A stretch of DNA of 64,000 nucleotides from Pseudomonas baetica (GTDB lineage Bacteria > Pseudomonadota > Gammaproteobacteria > Pseudomonadales > Pseudomonadaceae), in the NCBI RefSeq assembly GCF_019733355.1, contig NZ_JAIHLQ010000037.1, positions 1 through 64,000 on the forward strand, written 5' to 3'. Positions 62,488-64,000 of the stretch are shown one piece after another. How positions within the stretch are numbered: position 1 is the stretch's first letter; each line of letters begins with the position of its first letter. The translations under genes and the position numbers were made by a program. The notes beneath the pieces were generated by a model, which ran no database searches, was not told where the DNA came from, and saw nothing but the letters and a program-made list of their open reading frames with translations.

Positions 62488-63081
62488 ATGGCCGGAACAA
62501 GTCAAGAGCAAGCGCACGATCGAAATTTTCAGGCCCTCTTTGGCGCGGCTCGCAAAGTTCTCGAAGCTGTAGAGATCGATGAGAGCAAGTCTCGACGGGC
62601 TACTGAGGCGTTGCGTGAGCTGCAGGATAGCGTCGAAAAGAAGCTGGTTCGACTGGAGGCGGGCGTCAAACAGAGCATCGAGAGTTCTGCACAGTCAACT
62701 GCGAATCAAGCCGCTGAGCTGTTGAGCAAGAGATTCACGGAGGCAGATGCTGCCGCTCAGCGGGCTGCTGAACCGTACAACATGGCAGCAAAGAAATTGA
62801 ATAGCAGGCGTTGGCTCTACTTCCTGTCGGCGCAGGCTACGATCCTTACATTGGTAGTAGTGTCTCTCTATCTTTGGGTGCCGTCGTTAGACGAAATAAA
62901 AGCGCGTCGAGGCGAGGTGGCGAGGCTGGACAAATTAGGCAGTCGGGTTGAGTGGTCGAAATGCAATGTTGGGAATGGTCAGACGCGCGATTGCATACGC
63001 ACGGACGAATCGGAGCATGCGGACTTTTTCGAAGACCGCACAAAAAAGGGCAAGACCTATCGCATACCGAAAGGTTACTAG
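62488..63081 (+). CDS. Coiled-coil membrane protein, unknown (mobilisation-accessory-like)
   Basis: 197 aa from ATG 62488 behind TAGGAAG. Residues 12-95 are a long charged coiled coil (ALRELQDSVEKKLVRLEAGV and beyond). One membrane helix lies at about 109-131. The C-terminus has two Cys (WSKC, RDC) and ends TYRIPKGY. The layout and tail recall MobB/MbeB-type proteins that tether relaxosomes to the membrane, but I cannot confirm this. Confidence 0.6.
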   Translation: MAGTSQEQAHDRNFQALFGAARKVLEAVEIDESKSRRATEALRELQDSVEKKLVRLEAGVKQSIESSAQSTANQAAELLSKRFTEADAAAQRAAEPYNMAAKKLNSRRWLYFLSAQATILTLVVVSLYLWVPSLDEIKARRGEVARLDKLGSRVEWSKCNVGNGQTRDCIRTDESEHADFFEDRTKKGKTYRIPKGY

Positions 63082-63260
63082 CCGTTTACGGATCCTATTC
63101 TTGGCGGACTAGGATATGGGGGTTGTTTTCAACGCGCAGCCCATATCAACGCTCGCGGCGCCGTCTGAGCAAACTGATAAACGGTCAGATATGGACCGCT
63201 TTCAGTAGTAGGCTAATACTCTTGCCTCAACCATGAAAACGCTCAGAAGAGGGCAAGACC

Positions 63261-63644
63261 ATGCCGACTCAGCAACCTGCTCAAAGTTCACGTGCCCACC
63301 GCTGGGCGTACGCCTGTGGTCTGTCGGTGAAGCGTGGTTACCGTAAGGTGAAAGCGTTTGAATCCCGCGTGGTTGAGGGTGCGGAGACGTCAGGAATGCC
63401 CGCAGGTAAATTACTTGTTCGCGGGAGTTTTCTAGTTATCAAGTTGGCAATAGCCGCTGGACTCCTTCTAGTTAGCTTATGGTTCACAGTGTCGGTGATG
63501 ATCCTTATTGTCTTGTGTTGGGCCATCGCCAATGGAACGCCTATCAAACCTAAGGATGCTCTCCGGTACAAGGCATATGGCGACCCATATGGTGAGTATG
63601 AGTATGGCCGCGCACCCGGTCAGCCTGATTTAAAAGACCTGTAG
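63261..63644 (+). CDS. DUF3742-like conjugation-module protein
   Basis: 127 aa. A basic N-terminal segment (about 10-50) leads to two close membrane helices (about 54-92, LVIKLAIAAGLLLVSLWF), then a hydrophilic tail with a Tyr/Gly-rich stretch (YGDPYGEYEYGRAPG). This is the pattern of DUF3742 proteins found next to TraG-type genes in Pseudomonas ICEs. GAGGG precedes the ATG. Confidence 0.62.
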   Translation: MPTQQPAQSSRAHRWAYACGLSVKRGYRKVKAFESRVVEGAETSGMPAGKLLVRGSFLVIKLAIAAGLLLVSLWFTVSVMILIVLCWAIANGTPIKPKDALRYKAYGDPYGEYEYGRAPGQPDLKDL

Positions 63645-63653
63645 TCGAGTTCT

Positions 63654-64000
63654 TCACCCCTTCCTTAAGGCCTTTCCAGCAGACATCAGAGCTCCAGCGC
63701 CCCTTGCACCAGCGTCCTGCGCTTGAGCTGCTCCTTTGCTAAGCATGCCGTCGGCAATTGAGCCAACGCTATATCCTGCCCAGCTCATTGCAGCCAAAAA
63801 CAACATCGGAAGCACGACGAACATTGCCCCCATCACGTACTCGATCACCTGCGCGGTGACAGTCCCATCCATAAACCCGGACGTAGGCAGCGACAACAGC
63901 ACTTTATTGGAAGCCGAAACCTGGTTGTACAAGGTATCGAGCATGCTGGAGTCGACCCAGCGAGCCAGTTCCCACCAGAAGCTCAGCATGTGTAAGGTGA
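63654..64000 (-). CDS. TraG N-terminal-domain type conjugation protein, C-terminal part (cut by window)
   Basis: The frame is open to the window edge; only the last 115 or so residues are here. FWWELARWVDSSMLDTLYNQ and a membrane helix (EYVMGAMFVVLPMLFLAAMS) followed by WAGYSVGSIADGM match the end of the TraG-type mating-pair proteins of PFGI-1/ICEclc-like elements. It acts in the inner membrane in mating-pair stabilisation. It is convergent with the DUF3742-like gene, 9 bp apart. Confidence 0.75.
   Translation of the reverse strand, partial: TLHMLSFWWELARWVDSSMLDTLYNQVSASNKVLLSLPTSGFMDGTVTAQVIEYVMGAMFVVLPMLFLAAMSWAGYSVGSIADGMLSKGAAQAQDAGARGAGALMSAGKALRKG

Noticed and set aside
1..64000. CRISPR array
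   Set aside because: No regularly spaced direct repeats with unique spacers were seen; the short tandem repeats near 32.1-32.4 kb occur only twice each.

Overview
The window reads as chromosome of a Pseudomonas of the fluorescens group. The evidence is an RsmE-type CsrA paralogue, inverted pairs of REP sequences of the GAGCaaGCTCGC type, a Pseudomonas-order rbs operon, and the order thrS-infC-rpmI-rplT-pheS-pheT-ihfA-merR-tRNA-Pro. Everything is read by eye from sequence; family names come from motif recognition, not from searches.

Core half (1 to about 32.1 kb). A tRNA-Asp gene is followed by a TetR regulator with a DMT-type permease. Next is a four-gene periplasmic molybdenum-enzyme operon: TAT-exported large subunit, 2Fe-2S subunit, triheme cytochrome c and XdhC maturation factor. 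Then come a PuuB-like amine oxidase, tRNA-Val, a candidate small RNA, rsmE, a SPOR lipoprotein, and a DUF1654-endA pair behind a LexA-type box. After periplasmic asparaginase and a FlxA-like gene with a sigma-28-type promoter comes the ribose operon rbsBACRKD, ending in an exported nucleoside hydrolase, so it looks built to scavenge nucleosides from outside the cytoplasm. A few small genes (I78 inhibitor, cold-shock protein, a cysteine-rich exported protein) lead to the translation cluster. infC starts at ATT, and an attenuator-like terminator sits before pheS.

Mobile half (about 32.1 to 64 kb). Downstream of tRNA-Pro lie two att-like modules. The first is tRNA-Pro plus a tandem 10-bp repeat. 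The second is a 3' fragment of tRNA-Asp with its terminator, another tandem 10-bp repeat of identical layout, and a tyrosine-recombinase integrase. The cargo follows: an IS2-like transposase remnant, an EmrAB/OMF efflux operon with a divergent TetR, an alpha-glucan phosphorylase, and a TetR regulator divergent from a long operon. That operon holds HlyD, RbbA and YhhJ-like exporter genes, a lipoprotein hydrolase and a DUF4105 membrane protein, followed by a zinc alcohol dehydrogenase, acetate kinase and phosphoketolase. Together the last genes could give ATP from sugars without respiration (inference). The cargo ends at a deletion scar joining a DASS-transporter fragment to an Rrf2-regulator fragment.

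From 57.6 kb a conjugation module begins: MobH-type relaxase, ArdC-type antirestriction protein, unknown genes, a DUF3742-like protein and the C-terminal end of a TraG-type protein that runs off the window. The right half is therefore probably one end of an integrative conjugative element, whose far end is not visible. The least explained genes are the hydrolase/DUF4105 pair next to the RbbA exporter, and the two genes at 61.8-63.1 kb (a possible PD-(D/E)XK-like protein and a coiled-coil membrane protein).
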